64,000 nucleotides of DNA from contig JAGTJW010000001.1 of assembly GCA_023657425.1 (NCBI GenBank), positions 1,984,001-2,048,000 of the forward strand, read 5' to 3'. A program made the position numbers and the translations under genes. A model generated the notes under the pieces. That model ran no database searches and had not been told where the DNA came from. It was given only the letters and a program-made list of their open reading frames with translations. Source of the stretch: Ideonella sp. WA131b (GTDB taxonomy: Bacteria; Pseudomonadota; Gammaproteobacteria; Burkholderiales; Burkholderiaceae_C). Positions 15,598 to 27,037 of the stretch are shown in pieces. How positions within the stretch are numbered: the stretch's first letter is position 1; every line of letters starts with the position of its first letter.

Positions 15598-17661
15598 TCA
15601 GCGTGCGCGCTTCGTCCGCCCGCCGCCGCGGACGTGGCCCGGGTCGTGGGCGGCCAGCCAGCCGAAGAACTCCTCATGCCAAAGCCGGCTGTTGCGCGGC
15701 TTGAGGATCCAGTGGTTCTCGTCGGGGAACCACAAGAGCCGGGCGTCCACCCCCAGCGCCTTCAGCGTGTGGTAGTAGGCCAGGCCCTGGGCGTCGGGCA
15801 CGCGGTAGTCGAGCGCGCCGTGGATCACGAGGGTGGGCGTGCGGAAGTTCTTCGCGAAGGCATGCGGGCTCTGGCCGTGCACGCGGGCCATGTCGTCCCA
15901 GTACCAGGCGCCCAGTTCCTTGGCGTGCCAGAGGTAGGCGTCGTCGGCGAACATGCCCACCCAGTCGTAGCAGCCGGCGTGGCACACGTAGGCCTGGTAG
16001 CGGCCGGGCTTCACATGGCCGTTCATCCAGGCCACCATGTAACCGCCGTAGCTGCCGCCGCAGGCGAACACGCGCTGGCGGTCGCCCCAGGGCTTCTTCA
16101 GCAGCCAGTCGGTGGCGGCCTCGATGTCCTGCAGCTCGAGCTCGCCCCAGCGGTGCGTGATGCTGTCGAGGAAGGCGTTGCCGAAGCCCGAGCTGCCGTG
16201 GTAGTTGACGCTGGCCACCACGTAGCCCTGGGCCGCGAAGACCTGCGTGTTCCAGCGGTAGTGCCAGTTGTCGCCAGGGCCGGTGTGCGGGCCGCCGTGG
16301 ATGTTGTGCATCACCGGGTGCTTCTTCCTGGGGTCGAAGCCCGGCGGGTAGGTGAGCCACATCTGCACCGGATCACCCAGCGCGCCCTGGACCCACACCT
16401 CCTCGACCTTGCCGAAGGCCCATTGCGCCAGCCGCTCGTCGTTGAAGCGCTCGAGGCGGCGCGGCGCCTCGCCCGGCACGTGCGCGTGCAGCCGCGCCGG
16501 GTGCAGCGCGCTGTCGGCCAGCGTCACCAGCGTGCCGGCGGCCTTGTCGTAGGCGCCCAGCCAGCCGCCGGCCACCACGATCTCGGCGCGGCGGTCGGCG
16601 AGGTCGAAGCGCCACAGGTGGCGGCGGCCCTTCTGCTCGGCCGGCAGCAGCACGGCGCTGCCGTCGGCCTCCCAGGTGAGCGGGGCCTGCACGGCGTGGT
16701 CCCACTCGGCGCTGACCACGTCCCAGCGCGGTTTCGCACCGCGTTCGAGCACCGCCAGTTGCTCGGGCATCGTGTGCTTGCGGCCCACGTGCTGCGCCGT
16801 GAAAGCGACGCGGCGGCCGTCGGGGCTGTAGCGCGGGGCGCCGAAGTCCCAGGCCGCGTCCTGCGCCAGCGTGGCGAAGCGGCCGGTCTTCAGGTCGAGC
16901 TCGACGAGCGCGTGGCGGCCGTCGCCGCGCTTCTCGGGCGCCGGGTCGAAGCAGAACACGAGGTGGCGGCCGTCGGGCGAGACGTCAAAGTGGTCGACGT
17001 CCGGGTCGGCGCGCGGCAGCTCGTAGGGCGTGCCTTCGAACAGGTCGCGCACGGTGCCCGGCCTGCGGCTGTTTCCATCGGCGCCGAGCGTGAGCAGGTG
17101 CAGGTGCACGACGCGGCCCATCGGCATGTTGTGGTCCCAGTGGCGGTACTGGGCCTCGCTGGTGGCGTAGCCGGTTTCCTTGCGTTCGCTGAATGCCTTG
17201 TGGCGCGCGGCCTGCGCCTTGGCGCCCTTGAGCCCGGGCCACACCCAGCTCAGGAACACGAGCCGCCGGCCATCGGGCATCCAGCGGAAGCCCTCCACGC
17301 CCGTCGCCACGGTGGCGGCGCGGCGTGCCTCGCCGCCGTCGGGTGCGATCACGTACAGCTGTGGCGTGGCGTCCTTGGCCTCTTCCTGCTCGCGCTGCGC
17401 GGTGAAGGCGATGAGGTCGCCGCGCGGGCTCCAACGCGGGGCGCCGTCCTTGTCGCCGCAGGCCGTCAGCGGCCGCGGCTCGCCGCCGAGCGTGGACAGC
17501 AGCCACAGCTGCGTCGAGCCCTTGTTCTCGTCCATCGAGTAGCGCGTCAGCGAGGCCACGGCCTGCGCGCCGTCGGGGCTCAGGCTGGGGGCGCCGAGGC
17601 GCTCGATCTGCCAGAGGTCGTCGACCGTGATCGGCCTGGGCTTCCTGCTCTTGGTGGCCAT
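15598..17661 (-). CDS. S9-family prolyl oligopeptidase / acylaminoacyl peptidase
   Basis: 687-residue serine peptidase. An N-terminal beta-propeller (1-400) has repeated SPDG blades; the C-terminal alpha/beta-hydrolase contains HNIHGGPH, the nucleophile elbow GGSYGGY and a C-terminal ENHW with the catalytic His. No signal peptide, so cytoplasmic. Cleaves short peptides; exact specificity (dipeptidyl, acylaminoacyl) is not predictable. It lies within the leftward MoxR-GNAT-S9-VWA-tamAB run, 78 nt before the VWA gene. Confidence 0.9.
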   Translation of the reverse strand: MATKSRKPRPITVDDLWQIERLGAPSLSPDGAQAVASLTRYSMDENKGSTQLWLLSTLGGEPRPLTACGDKDGAPRWSPRGDLIAFTAQREQEEAKDATPQLYVIAPDGGEARRAATVATGVEGFRWMPDGRRLVFLSWVWPGLKGAKAQAARHKAFSERKETGYATSEAQYRHWDHNMPMGRVVHLHLLTLGADGNSRRPGTVRDLFEGTPYELPRADPDVDHFDVSPDGRHLVFCFDPAPEKRGDGRHALVELDLKTGRFATLAQDAAWDFGAPRYSPDGRRVAFTAQHVGRKHTMPEQLAVLERGAKPRWDVVSAEWDHAVQAPLTWEADGSAVLLPAEQKGRRHLWRFDLADRRAEIVVAGGWLGAYDKAAGTLVTLADSALHPARLHAHVPGEAPRRLERFNDERLAQWAFGKVEEVWVQGALGDPVQMWLTYPPGFDPRKKHPVMHNIHGGPHTGPGDNWHYRWNTQVFAAQGYVVASVNYHGSSGFGNAFLDSITHRWGELELQDIEAATDWLLKKPWGDRQRVFACGGSYGGYMVAWMNGHVKPGRYQAYVCHAGCYDWVGMFADDAYLWHAKELGAWYWDDMARVHGQSPHAFAKNFRTPTLVIHGALDYRVPDAQGLAYYHTLKALGVDARLLWFPDENHWILKPRNSRLWHEEFFGWLAAHDPGHVRGGGRTKRAR

Positions 17662-17686
17662 GGCTGGCTTCGGGGTTGGGGCGCGC

Positions 17687-18283
17687 TCAGTCGCGCGGCT
17701 TGATGAGTTGCCAGTCGAGGTGGGAGCGCACCGTGGGCCACTCGGCCGCGGTGATGCTGTAGACGGCGGTGTCGCGCAGCGTGCCGTCGGGGCCGATCTG
17801 GTGCGCGCGCAGGATGCCGTCGAGCTGCGCGCCGAGCCGCTCGATGGCGCGGCGGCTCTGCGTGTTCAGGCGGTGCGTGCGGAACTCCACCGCGATGCAG
17901 TGCAGCGTCTCGAAGGCATGGCCCAGCAGCAGCCGCTTGCACTGCGTGTTCAGCGGCGTGCGCTGGGCGCTGCGCGCGGTCCAGGTGCTGCCGATCTCGA
18001 CGCGGCGGTTCTTCGCGTCGATGTGCATGTAGGTGCTCATGCCCACCACGGTGCCGGCGGCATCGAGCACGGTGTAGGGCCGCATCGAACCGGCCTCGGC
18101 CAGCGCCAGGCGGCGCTCGATCTCGGCGGCCATGCCCTCGGGCGAGGGCACGGCGGTGTACCAGAGCCGCCAGAGCTCGCCGTCATGCGCCGCGCGCACC
18201 AGCGCGTCGTGGTGCTCGCGCGCCAGCGGCACGAGCGTGGCATGCGGGCCGCCGAGCGTGACCGGTTCAGGCCAGCCTCTCAC
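17687..18283 (-). CDS. GNAT-family N-acetyltransferase (RimJ/RimL type)
   Basis: 198 residues of the RimJ/YdaF branch: substrate-side ALVRAAHDGELWRLWYTAVP, beta strand YTVLDAAGTVVGMSTY, and IGSTWTARSAQRTPLNTQCK with the acetyl-CoA-binding loop, then RTHRLNTQSRRAIERLGA. Would acetylate a protein N-terminus or small amine. I start it at GTG 18283, which has GAGG six bases upstream and lies 8 nt past the moxR stop; the frame is open further upstream but overlaps moxR. Confidence 0.8.
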   Translation of the reverse strand: MRGWPEPVTLGGPHATLVPLAREHHDALVRAAHDGELWRLWYTAVPSPEGMAAEIERRLALAEAGSMRPYTVLDAAGTVVGMSTYMHIDAKNRRVEIGSTWTARSAQRTPLNTQCKRLLLGHAFETLHCIAVEFRTHRLNTQSRRAIERLGAQLDGILRAHQIGPDGTLRDTAVYSITAAEWPTVRSHLDWQLIKPRD

Positions 18284-18291
18284 CGCCTGCC

Positions 18292-19146
18292 TCAGCGATT
18301 GTGTTTCTGCATGAACACGAGCTTCTCGAACAGCGTCAGGTCCTGCTCGTTCTTCAGCAGTGCGCCCACCAGCGGCGGGATGGCCACCTTGTCGTCCGAC
18401 GACTGCAGTGCCTCGAGCGGGATGTCTTCCGCCACCAGCAGCTTGAGCCAGTCGAGCAGCTCGCTCGTGCTCGGCTTCTTCTTCAGCCCGGGCAGGCCGC
18501 GGATGTCGAAGAAGGTCTTCATCGCGCGCGACAGCAGCTCGCGCTTGAGGCCGGGGAAGTGAACGTCGACGATCGCCTGCATCGTCTCGGCGTCGGGGAA
18601 CTTGATGTAGTGGAAGAAGCAGCGCCGCAGGAAGGCGTCGGGCAGCTCCTTCTCGTTGTTGCTGGTGATGAACACCAGCGGCCGGTGCCTGGCCCGCACG
18701 AGCTCGCGCGTCTCGTAGACGTAGAACTCCATGCGGTCGAGCTCGCGCAGCAGATCGTTCGGGAACTCGATGTCGGCCTTGTCGATCTCGTCGATCAGCA
18801 GCGCCACGGGCTGCTCGGTCGTGAAGGCCTGCCACAGCACGCCCTGCACGATGTAGTTGCGGATGTCGCGCACCTTGGCGGCACTGTCGGCGTCCGGCAA
18901 CTGGCTGTCGCGCAGCCGGCTCACGGCGTCGTACTCGTACAGGCCCTGCTGCGCCTTGGTGGTGCTCTTCACATGCCATTGCAGCAGCGGCATGCCCAGC
19001 GCCTGCGCCACCTCTTCGGCGAGCATCGTCTTGCCGGTGCCGGGCTCGCCCTTCACCAGCAGCGGCCGCTTCAGCGTGAGGGCGGCGTTGACGGCCAGCA
19101 TCAGGTCGGGCGTGGCGACGTAGCGTTCGGAGCCTTGGAATCTCAT
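18292..19146 (-). CDS. MoxR-type AAA+ ATPase
   Basis: 284-residue chaperone-like ATPase: Walker A GEPGTGKT (36-43), Walker B ALLIDEIDKAD, sensor 1 FITSNNEKELPDAF. Known of the group: acts with VWA proteins to activate metal enzymes or envelope complexes; the VWA partner is probably the gene at 14347. A second MoxR/VWA pair (CoxD/CoxE) is at 23839/24962. Start ATG 19146, first gene of the leftward run, divergent from the cytochrome gene. Confidence 0.9.
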   Translation of the reverse strand: MRFQGSERYVATPDLMLAVNAALTLKRPLLVKGEPGTGKTMLAEEVAQALGMPLLQWHVKSTTKAQQGLYEYDAVSRLRDSQLPDADSAAKVRDIRNYIVQGVLWQAFTTEQPVALLIDEIDKADIEFPNDLLRELDRMEFYVYETRELVRARHRPLVFITSNNEKELPDAFLRRCFFHYIKFPDAETMQAIVDVHFPGLKRELLSRAMKTFFDIRGLPGLKKKPSTSELLDWLKLLVAEDIPLEALQSSDDKVAIPPLVGALLKNEQDLTLFEKLVFMQKHNR

Positions 19147-19169
19147 CGGTTCAGTATAGGCGGCCCCCC

Positions 19170-19175
19170 TATAAT
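19170..19175 (+). promoter_or_regulatory. Candidate -10 box for the cytochrome c gene
   Basis: A perfect TATAAT in otherwise GC-rich sequence, 49 nt before the cytochrome start and in the 78-bp gap divergent to moxR. No good -35 hexamer stands out at 16-18 bp. Confidence 0.4.
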
Positions 19176-19224
19176 CAATGACTGTCCCGAGTCGATCCTT
19201 CGCGAAGTACGAGTGCTGCCCGTG

Positions 19225-19878
19225 ATGACCAAGCTTGCCGCCCCCTTCTTGCTGGCCCTGGCCGGTGTGCTCGCCACCTCAGCCCAGGCCCAGGACGTGA
19301 AGCGGGGCGAACTGCGCGCCGCGCAGTGCATCGGCTGCCACGGCATCCCGGGCTACCAGTCGAGCTTCCCCGAGGTGCACCGTGTGCCCAAGATCTCGGG
19401 CCAGAACGCGGCCTACATCGTCGCCTCGCTGCAGGCTTACGCCAAGGGCGAGCGCCGGCATCCGACGATGCGCGCCATCGCCGGCATGCTCACCGAGCAG
19501 GAAATGGCCGACCTCGGCGCCTTCTACGAGCAGCATGGCGCTTCGATGCTCAAGCCCGTCGCCGAGACCCCGGCGCGCCAACCCAGCCCGGCCGTGCAGG
19601 CCCTGCTGACCAAGGGTGCCTGCGCGTCGTGCCACGGTGCCAACTTCAACAAGCCGATCAGCGGCGTCACGCCCAAGATCGCCGGTCAGCACGCCGACTT
19701 CCTCTACGTGTCGCTGCGCGCCTACACCGTCCAGGATAACCCGAACATCGGCCGTGCCAACGGCATCATGTCCGCGCAAGTCAAGCCCTACACCCGGGCC
19801 GAACTGCGGCAGCTGGCCGATTACATCGGGACGCTGCCCGGCGATCTGCGCGTGGTGCCCCAGGCCCGCTTCCGCTGA
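19225..19878 (+). CDS. Periplasmic diheme cytochrome c (c4/c553-like)
   Basis: 217 residues: signal peptide (1-22, ending SAQA-Q), then two cytochrome c domains with CIGCH and CASCH heme sites and methionines placed to be axial ligands. Cytochrome c4-type proteins carry electrons to terminal oxidases. ATG 19225 gives a normal signal peptide. It precedes the molybdenum hydroxylase cluster by 291 bp, so it could accept electrons from it, but this is only proximity. Confidence 0.88.
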   Translation: MTKLAAPFLLALAGVLATSAQAQDVKRGELRAAQCIGCHGIPGYQSSFPEVHRVPKISGQNAAYIVASLQAYAKGERRHPTMRAIAGMLTEQEMADLGAFYEQHGASMLKPVAETPARQPSPAVQALLTKGACASCHGANFNKPISGVTPKIAGQHADFLYVSLRAYTVQDNPNIGRANGIMSAQVKPYTRAELRQLADYIGTLPGDLRVVPQARFR

Positions 19879-20169
19879 ACCGCGGCGCCGGTTCGGCCCC
19901 CCCCCGCGCTTCGCCTGCACGCCGCGCGCCGCCTCCGGGTGGCCACGGCCTTGTCATTTTTCGAGCCGGGCTGGCGCGCTGCTGCGTCGCTCCCGCCCAG
20001 CCACGCTGCCGCATGGCATGTTGGTGAAAGCCCTCCTAGGGTAATCGCCAGCGTGACGACACCGCGCGCCATGACGAGTATCGGGCGCTTCGATGGCTCC
20101 GGCCAGGGCCTGAAGCGCCCAGGACGGCTGCCGTCGGGCAGACCCACACCACACCAGGAGACGACGCCC

Positions 20170-20649
20170 ATGAGCAGCCCGCTCACCCTTACCGTCAACG
20201 GCAGCACCGTCACGCGGGATGTCCCACCCGAGACGCTGCTGGTGGAGTTCATCCGCGAACACCTGCGGCTCACCGGCACCCACGTGGGCTGCGACACCGC
20301 CCAGTGCGGCGCCTGCACCGTGCACCTCGACGGGCGCGCGGTCAAGAGCTGCAACATGTTGGCCCACGAGGCCGCCGGCTCCCGGGTCAGCACCATCGAG
20401 GGCCTGGAGGCGGCCGACGGCAGCCTGCACCCGATGCAGGCCGCGTTCAAGTCCTGCCACGGCCTGCAGTGTGGCTTCTGCACCCCAGGCATGGTGATGA
20501 GCGCTGTGGACCTGGCCACGCACCACGGCTGCCACAGCGAGGGCCAGGTGCGCGAAGCGCTGGAGGGCAACATCTGCCGTTGCACCGGCTACCACAACAT
20601 CGTCAAGGCGGTCATCAAGGGCGCCGCCGACATGAAGGCCACGGCCTGA
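20170..20649 (+). CDS. CoxS-type [2Fe-2S] subunit of a molybdenum hydroxylase
   Basis: 159 residues with a plant-type ferredoxin domain (CDTAQCGAC...C, about 44-62) and an all-alpha domain binding the second cluster (CGFCTPG and CRCTG). It passes electrons from the Mo site to the FAD subunit. Start ATG 20170 has an AGGAG-type site upstream. First gene of an S-L-M operon, 40 nt before coxL-type gene. Confidence 0.92.
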   Translation: MSSPLTLTVNGSTVTRDVPPETLLVEFIREHLRLTGTHVGCDTAQCGACTVHLDGRAVKSCNMLAHEAAGSRVSTIEGLEAADGSLHPMQAAFKSCHGLQCGFCTPGMVMSAVDLATHHGCHSEGQVREALEGNICRCTGYHNIVKAVIKGAADMKATA

Positions 20650-20689
20650 CACCCACCCCGACACCGCAAGCGACCAGGAGCACCGCACC

Positions 20690-23041
20690 ATGAACGCACG
20701 CCAGGGTTTTGTCGGCCAGTCCGTCGAGCGCCGCGAAGACACGCGCTTCCTCACCGGCCGCGGCCAGTACACCGACGACATCACGCTGCCGGGGCAGACG
20801 CACGGCGTCTTCCTGCGCAGCCCACATGCGCACGCGCGCATCAAGTCCATCAGCACCGCAGCCGCCGCCAAGGCGCCCGGCGTGGTGGCCGTGTTCACCG
20901 GCGAGCCCTTCAAGGGCGTGGGCGGCCTGCCCTGCGGCTGGCTGATCAACAACCTCGACGGCACGCCCATGAAGGAGCCCAAGCACCCGGTGCTGGCCGA
21001 CGGCAAAGTGCGCTATGTCGGCGACCGCGTGGCGCTCATCGTCGCCGAGACGCTGGCCCAGGCCCAGGCCGCGCGCGACCTGATCGAGGTCGAGTACGAG
21101 GTGCTCGCACCGGTGATCGATACCGCCAAGGCCACCGCCATCGCGTCGAACGTGCACGACGAGGCGCCGGGCAACCTTTGCTACCACTGGGGCATCGGCG
21201 ACAAGGACGGCACGGCGGCGGCGTTCGCCAGTGCGGCGCATGTGACGACCCTCCACTTCCGCAACAACCGGCTCATCCCGAACGCGATGGAGCCGCGCTG
21301 CGCCAACGCCAGCTACAACAGCGCCGCCGACGAGTACACGCTGTACGTGAGCAACCAGAACCCGCACGTCGAGCGGCTGCTGATGTGCGCTTTTGTGCTG
21401 GGCATCCCCGAGCACAAGATGCGCGTCATCGCCCCTGACGTGGGCGGCGGCTTCGGCAGCAAGATCTACCTCTACGGCGAGGAGACGGCGCTGGTGTGGG
21501 CCAGCAAGCAGATCAGGCGCCCGATCAAGTGGACGGCCGAGCGCAGCGAGGCCTTCCTGTCGGATGCCCACGGCCGGGACCACGTCACGACGGCGCAGCT
21601 GGCACTCGACAAGGACGGCCACTTCCTGGGTCTGAAGGCCGACACCACCGCCAACATGGGAGCCTACCTGTCCACATTTGCCAGCTGCATCCCGACCATC
21701 CTGCACGCCACCCTGCTGGCCGGCCAGTACAAGACGCCCAAGATCTGGTGCGAGGTGAAGGCCGTGTTCACCAACACCGCACCGGTGGATGCCTACCGCG
21801 GTGCCGGCCGCCCCGAGGCCACCTACCTGCTCGAGCGCATCGTCGAAACCGCGGCCACCGAGATGGGCATCGACCCGGCCGAGATCCGCCGCCGCAACTT
21901 CATCACCAGCTTCCCCTACGCCACCCCGGTAGGCCTCACGTACGACATCGGCGACTACAACGCCACGATGACGCGCGCCATCGAGCTGGCCGACGTGGCC
22001 GGCTTCGCGGCGCGCAAGGCCGCGAGCGTGGCCAAGGGCCTGAAGCGCGGCATCGGCTACGCGGCCTACATCGAGGCCTGCGGCATCGCGCCGTCGAGCG
22101 TGGCGGGTGCGCTGGGCGCCCGTGCGGGCCTGTTCGAGGCCGGCGAGGTGCGCGTGCACCCCACGGGCAAGGTGACGGTGTTCACCGGCAGCCACAGCCA
22201 CGGCCAGGGCCACGAGACCACCTTCGCGCAAGTGGTGGCCGATCGCCTGGGCATCCCGATGGAAGACGTGTCCATCGAGCACGGCGACACCGGCAAGATC
22301 CTCTTCGGCATGGGCACCTACGGCAGCCGCTCGCTCGCCGTGGGCGGCACCGCCATCGTCAAGGCGCTGGACAAGATCATCGCCAAGGGCAAGAAGATCG
22401 CCGCCCACCTGATGGAAGCGTCGGACAGCGACATCGTGTTCGAGGACGGCCTCTTCAAGGTGGCCGGCACCGACAAGAACGTGCCGTTTGCCAGCGTCTC
22501 GCTCACGGCCTACGTGCCGCACAACTTCCCGCACGACAAGCTCGAGCCGGGCCTGAACGAAAACGCCTTCTACGACCCGAGCAACTTCACCTACCCCGCC
22601 GGCACCTACATCTGCGAAGTCGAGATCGACCCCGCCACCGGCAAGACGACGATCGAGCGCTTCACGGCCGTCGATGACTTCGGCAACGTCGTCAACCCGA
22701 TGATCGTGGAAGGGCAGGTGCACGGCGGCCTGGCACAGGGCATCGGCCAGGCCATGCTCGAGCACGGCGTGTACGACAACGACAGCGGCCAGCTGCTCAG
22801 CGGCAGCTACATGGACTACGCCATGCCGCGTGCCGACGACGTGCCCGGCTTCACCGTCGAAACGGCCAAGGGCACGCCCTGCACGCACAACCCGCTGGGC
22901 GTGAAGGGCTGCGGCGAGGCTGGGGCCATCGGCAGCCCGCCGGCGGTGATCAACGCCATCTGCAACGCGCTCGGCGTGAAGGACGTGCCGATGCCGGCCA
23001 CACCGCACACGGTGTGGAAGGCCGCCCACGGCAAGCTCTGA
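20690..23041 (+). CDS. Form II CoxL-type molybdopterin subunit (not proven CO dehydrogenase)
   Basis: 783-residue catalytic subunit of the xanthine dehydrogenase family, binding molybdopterin cytosine dinucleotide. Domain a/b hammerhead is N-terminal (17-125), Mo-binding halves follow; GGGFGSK and the catalytic-loop Glu in [14 protein letters not shown] are present. The active-site loop reads AYRGAGR, the form II signature; true form I CO dehydrogenases have AYxCSFR with the Cys that binds copper. CO oxidation is therefore doubtful; an aldehyde or N-heterocycle substrate is more likely. The S-L-M gene order also fits form II. Confidence 0.92.
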   Translation: MNARQGFVGQSVERREDTRFLTGRGQYTDDITLPGQTHGVFLRSPHAHARIKSISTAAAAKAPGVVAVFTGEPFKGVGGLPCGWLINNLDGTPMKEPKHPVLADGKVRYVGDRVALIVAETLAQAQAARDLIEVEYEVLAPVIDTAKATAIASNVHDEAPGNLCYHWGIGDKDGTAAAFASAAHVTTLHFRNNRLIPNAMEPRCANASYNSAADEYTLYVSNQNPHVERLLMCAFVLGIPEHKMRVIAPDVGGGFGSKIYLYGEETALVWASKQIRRPIKWTAERSEAFLSDAHGRDHVTTAQLALDKDGHFLGLKADTTANMGAYLSTFASCIPTILHATLLAGQYKTPKIWCEVKAVFTNTAPVDAYRGAGRPEATYLLERIVETAATEMGIDPAEIRRRNFITSFPYATPVGLTYDIGDYNATMTRAIELADVAGFAARKAASVAKGLKRGIGYAAYIEACGIAPSSVAGALGARAGLFEAGEVRVHPTGKVTVFTGSHSHGQGHETTFAQVVADRLGIPMEDVSIEHGDTGKILFGMGTYGSRSLAVGGTAIVKALDKIIAKGKKIAAHLMEASDSDIVFEDGLFKVAGTDKNVPFASVSLTAYVPHNFPHDKLEPGLNENAFYDPSNFTYPAGTYICEVEIDPATGKTTIERFTAVDDFGNVVNPMIVEGQVHGGLAQGIGQAMLEHGVYDNDSGQLLSGSYMDYAMPRADDVPGFTVETAKGTPCTHNPLGVKGCGEAGAIGSPPAVINAICNALGVKDVPMPATPHTVWKAAHGKL

Positions 23042-23072
23042 ACGCACCCGCAGCACACAAGGAGAAGACACC

Positions 23073-23852
23073 ATGCAGAGCTTCCAATTCAGCAAGGCGA
23101 AGAACGTGGCCGAGGCCAAGGCCGCGGCGGCCTCGGGCGCCAAGATCCTGGCCGGCGGGCAGAGCCTGCTGCCGTCGATGCGCCTGGGCCTGGCGGCACC
23201 CGAGGCGCTGGCCAGCCTGGCCGGCATCGCCGAGTTGAAGGGCATCACGGTGGGCGGCGGCGTCGTCAAGATCGGCGCCATGACCACGCACGCCACGGTG
23301 GCCGCGAGCGCCGAGGTGCGCGCGGCTATCCCGGCGCTGGCCGACCTGGCCAACCACATCGGCGACCGGCAGGTGCGCAACCGCGGCACCATCGGCGGCA
23401 GCCTGGCCAACAACGACCCGGCCGCGTGCTACCCGGCCGCCGTGCTGGGCCTGGGCGCCACCGTGCACACCGACCGCCGCGACATCGCCGCCGACGACTT
23501 CTTCGTCGGCCTGTACACCACGGCGCTGGCCGAAGACGAGGTCATCACCGCGGTGAGCTTCCCGGTGCCTGAGAAGGCGGGCTGGCAGAAGTTCAAGCAG
23601 CCGGCCTCGCGCTTCTCGATCATCGGCGTGTTCACGAGCAAGGGCCCGAAGGGCGTTCGCGTGGCCGTCACGGGCGGAGGCAACGGTGTGTTCCGCGCCA
23701 GCGCGCTCGAGGCCCAGCTGGCTGGCAACTACAGCGCTGCCGCGCTGGCGGGGGCGACGGTCAGCGCCGATGGGCTCAACAGCGATCTGCACGGCTCGGC
23801 CGAGTACCGCGCGGCGCTGATCCCGGTGCTGGCGGCACGTGCCGTCGGCTGA
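23073..23852 (+). CDS. CoxM-type FAD-binding subunit
   Basis: 259 residues with the two FAD signatures AGGQSLLPSM (about 29-38) and TIGGSLANNDPAA (about 107-119). It re-oxidises the iron-sulfur subunit and delivers electrons to the quinone pool or a cytochrome. Third gene of the S-L-M operon; its stop overlaps the likely start of the following coxD-type gene. Confidence 0.92.
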   Translation: MQSFQFSKAKNVAEAKAAAASGAKILAGGQSLLPSMRLGLAAPEALASLAGIAELKGITVGGGVVKIGAMTTHATVAASAEVRAAIPALADLANHIGDRQVRNRGTIGGSLANNDPAACYPAAVLGLGATVHTDRRDIAADDFFVGLYTTALAEDEVITAVSFPVPEKAGWQKFKQPASRFSIIGVFTSKGPKGVRVAVTGGGNGVFRASALEAQLAGNYSAAALAGATVSADGLNSDLHGSAEYRAALIPVLAARAVG

Positions 23853-24786
23853 CGGCAGCTGGACCGGCTCGCCGTTGGCTGAAGCCGCCCCACTGCCGGC
23901 CAGCATCGACGAGGTCGGACAGGCGCTCGCCTCGCAGGACTACGTGGCCGACCGCCGGTTGGCCACCGTCGTCTACCTCGCGCTCAAGCTGGGCCGGCCG
24001 CTCTTCCTGGAGGGCGAGCCCGGCACCGGCAAGACGGAGATCGCACGCACGCTGGCCGCCGCGCTGGGCCGGCCGCTGATCCGCCTGCAGTGCCACGAGG
24101 GCCTGGATCTGGCCGGCGCCGCCTACGAGTGGAACTACGCGCGGCAGATGCTCGAGATCCGCCTCGCCGAGGCCGCGGCAGAAGACCGTGCAGCCCTGGC
24201 CGCGCGTCTCTTCACCGACGCCTTCCTCGTCAAGCGCGCGCTGCTCGACGCCATCGACCCCTTGCGCCCGGTGCCCCCGGTGCTGCTGATCGACGAGCTC
24301 GACCGCGCCGACGAGCCCTTCGAGGCCTTCCTGCTGGAGGTGCTGGCCGACTTCCAGATCACCATCCCCGAGATGGGCACGGTGAAGGCGATCACGCCGC
24401 CCATCGTGGTGCTTACCAGCAACCGCACGCGCGAGGTGCACGACGCCGTGAAGCGGCGCTGCCTGTACCACTGGGTGGGCTTTCCGGATGCCGCACGCGA
24501 GCTCGAGATCATCCGCCGCCGCGTGCCCGGCGCGTCCGAGCGCCTCGCGCGCGAGATCGTGGCCTTCGTGCAGCGGCTGCGCGAGATCGAGCTGCACAAG
24601 CTGCCGGGGGTGGCCGAGACGATCGAGTGGACACGCGCGCTGCGCGAGCTGGACACCGTCGTGCTCGATCCCGAGGTGGTGCAGAACACCTTGGGACTGC
24701 TGCTCAAGTATCAGGATGACATCGCGCGGGTGGGCGCCGACGAGGTGGCGCGGCTGATCGAGCAGGCGCGTACGGCGGCGTCGTGA
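23839..24786 (+). CDS. CoxD-type MoxR AAA+ ATPase
   Basis: 315 residues: Walker A GEPGTGKT, Walker B VLLIDELDRAD, sensor VLTSNRTREVHDAVKRR. Known role of CoxD: ATP-dependent maturation of the Mo (or Mo/Cu) active site together with CoxE. Start is uncertain: GTG 23839 overlaps the preceding gene by 14 nt; TTG 23875 is the next choice and there is no suitable ATG before the conserved region. Confidence 0.88.
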   Translation: MPSADGSWTGSPLAEAAPLPASIDEVGQALASQDYVADRRLATVVYLALKLGRPLFLEGEPGTGKTEIARTLAAALGRPLIRLQCHEGLDLAGAAYEWNYARQMLEIRLAEAAAEDRAALAARLFTDAFLVKRALLDAIDPLRPVPPVLLIDELDRADEPFEAFLLEVLADFQITIPEMGTVKAITPPIVVLTSNRTREVHDAVKRRCLYHWVGFPDAARELEIIRRRVPGASERLAREIVAFVQRLREIELHKLPGVAETIEWTRALRELDTVVLDPEVVQNTLGLLLKYQDDIARVGADEVARLIEQARTAAS

Positions 24787-24799
24787 GGCGTGGCGTGGG

Positions 24800-24950
24800 C
24801 TCCCTTCGACAGGCTCAGGGCGATCGGAAAACCGGGCTCAGCCCGAACGGAGTGGGGTGCGGAGGTGGGGCTTCGACAGGCTCAGCCCGAACGGGGTGGT
24901 GTGCAGGCCCTGAACACCCACCGCCGTTCGGACTGAGCTTGTCGAAGTCC
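24800..24950. repeat. REP-like repeat block, CTTCGACAGGCTCAG family
   Basis: Three degenerate copies of a known dispersed proteobacterial repeat whose core reads CTTCGACAGGCTCAG plus a GAACGG tail: 24804-24826 and 24871-24890 forward and 24924-24947 inverted, with a partial copy at 24834-24850. The block separates the coxD- and coxE-type genes and can fold into a large hairpin. Confidence 0.75.
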
Positions 24951-24961
24951 CTTCGAGCACC

Positions 24962-26152
<1,191 letters not shown>

Positions 26153-26161
<9 letters not shown>

Positions 26162-27037
26162 CGGCCAGCGCAGCAGCCCGGTCGCCAGCGCCGTGCCCAG
26201 CAGGATGACGGCGCAGCCCACGAGCATGGTGCCGGTGGGCACCTCGCCGAGCGCGAGAAAGCCCCACAGCAAGGCGAAGGCCGGGATCAGGAAGGTCACG
26301 CTGGTGGCGGTGGCCGCGCCGGTGCGGGCGATCAGGCGGAAGAACAGCACATAGGCCAGCCCGGTGCACAGCAGCGACAAGGCGATCGCCGCTGCCCAGG
26401 CCGTGGCGCCGGGGTTGACCGCCGGCCACCACAGCACGGCCGGCACCACCAGCGCCAGCGTGGCGGCGGCCTGGCTGCCCGCGGCCACGGCCAGTGGCGG
26501 CAGGCCTTGCAGCCAGCGCCGCGACATGTTGGCGCCGAGTCCGTACAAGGCAGTCGCGGCCAGGCAGGCCGCCACGCCGATGGCCGCGCTGACGCCGTGC
26601 GCGCCGGCGGTGAGGTCGGCCTTGCCCCAGCCCAGCCCCACGACCCCGGCCACGCCGATGGCCAGCCCGAGCCAGCGCGAGGCACTCAGCTGGTCCTTCA
26701 GCCACAGCCAGGCGATGAGCGCGCCCCAGATCGGCACCGTGGCGTTGAACACCGACAGCAGCGCCGTCGTCAGCGCCAGCGCCGCCACCGCGTACAGCAG
26801 GAAGGGCAACGCCGAGTTGACGATGCCGATGCCGGCGATGGCGCGGCCGTGCGTGCGCCAGGCGCCGCCCTGCTGCTTGAGCAGCATCAGCGGCACCAGC
26901 AGCAGCGCCGCACCGGCCACGCGCACGAAGGCCAGCGCCACCGGGCCGAACTCGGCCGCCCCCAGGCGCATGAACAGGAAGCTGGCGCCCCAGATGGCGC
27001 CCAGGAGCAGCAGGTCGACGATGTCGCGGCGCGTCAT
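26153..27037 (-). CDS. EamA-family (DMT) transporter
   Basis: 294 residues with ten predicted helices in two EamA repeats; start motif MTRRDIVDLLLLGAIWGASF is typical. Exporter of small metabolites; substrate unknown. Start ATG 27037 overlaps the ogt stop as ATGA, so it is the last gene of the alkylation-repair operon, possibly by chance of rearrangement rather than function. Confidence 0.85.

Noticed and set aside
20690..23041. Calling the Mo subunit an aerobic CO dehydrogenase
   Set aside because: The Cys of the AYxCSFR loop needed for the Cu site is absent (AYRGAGR).
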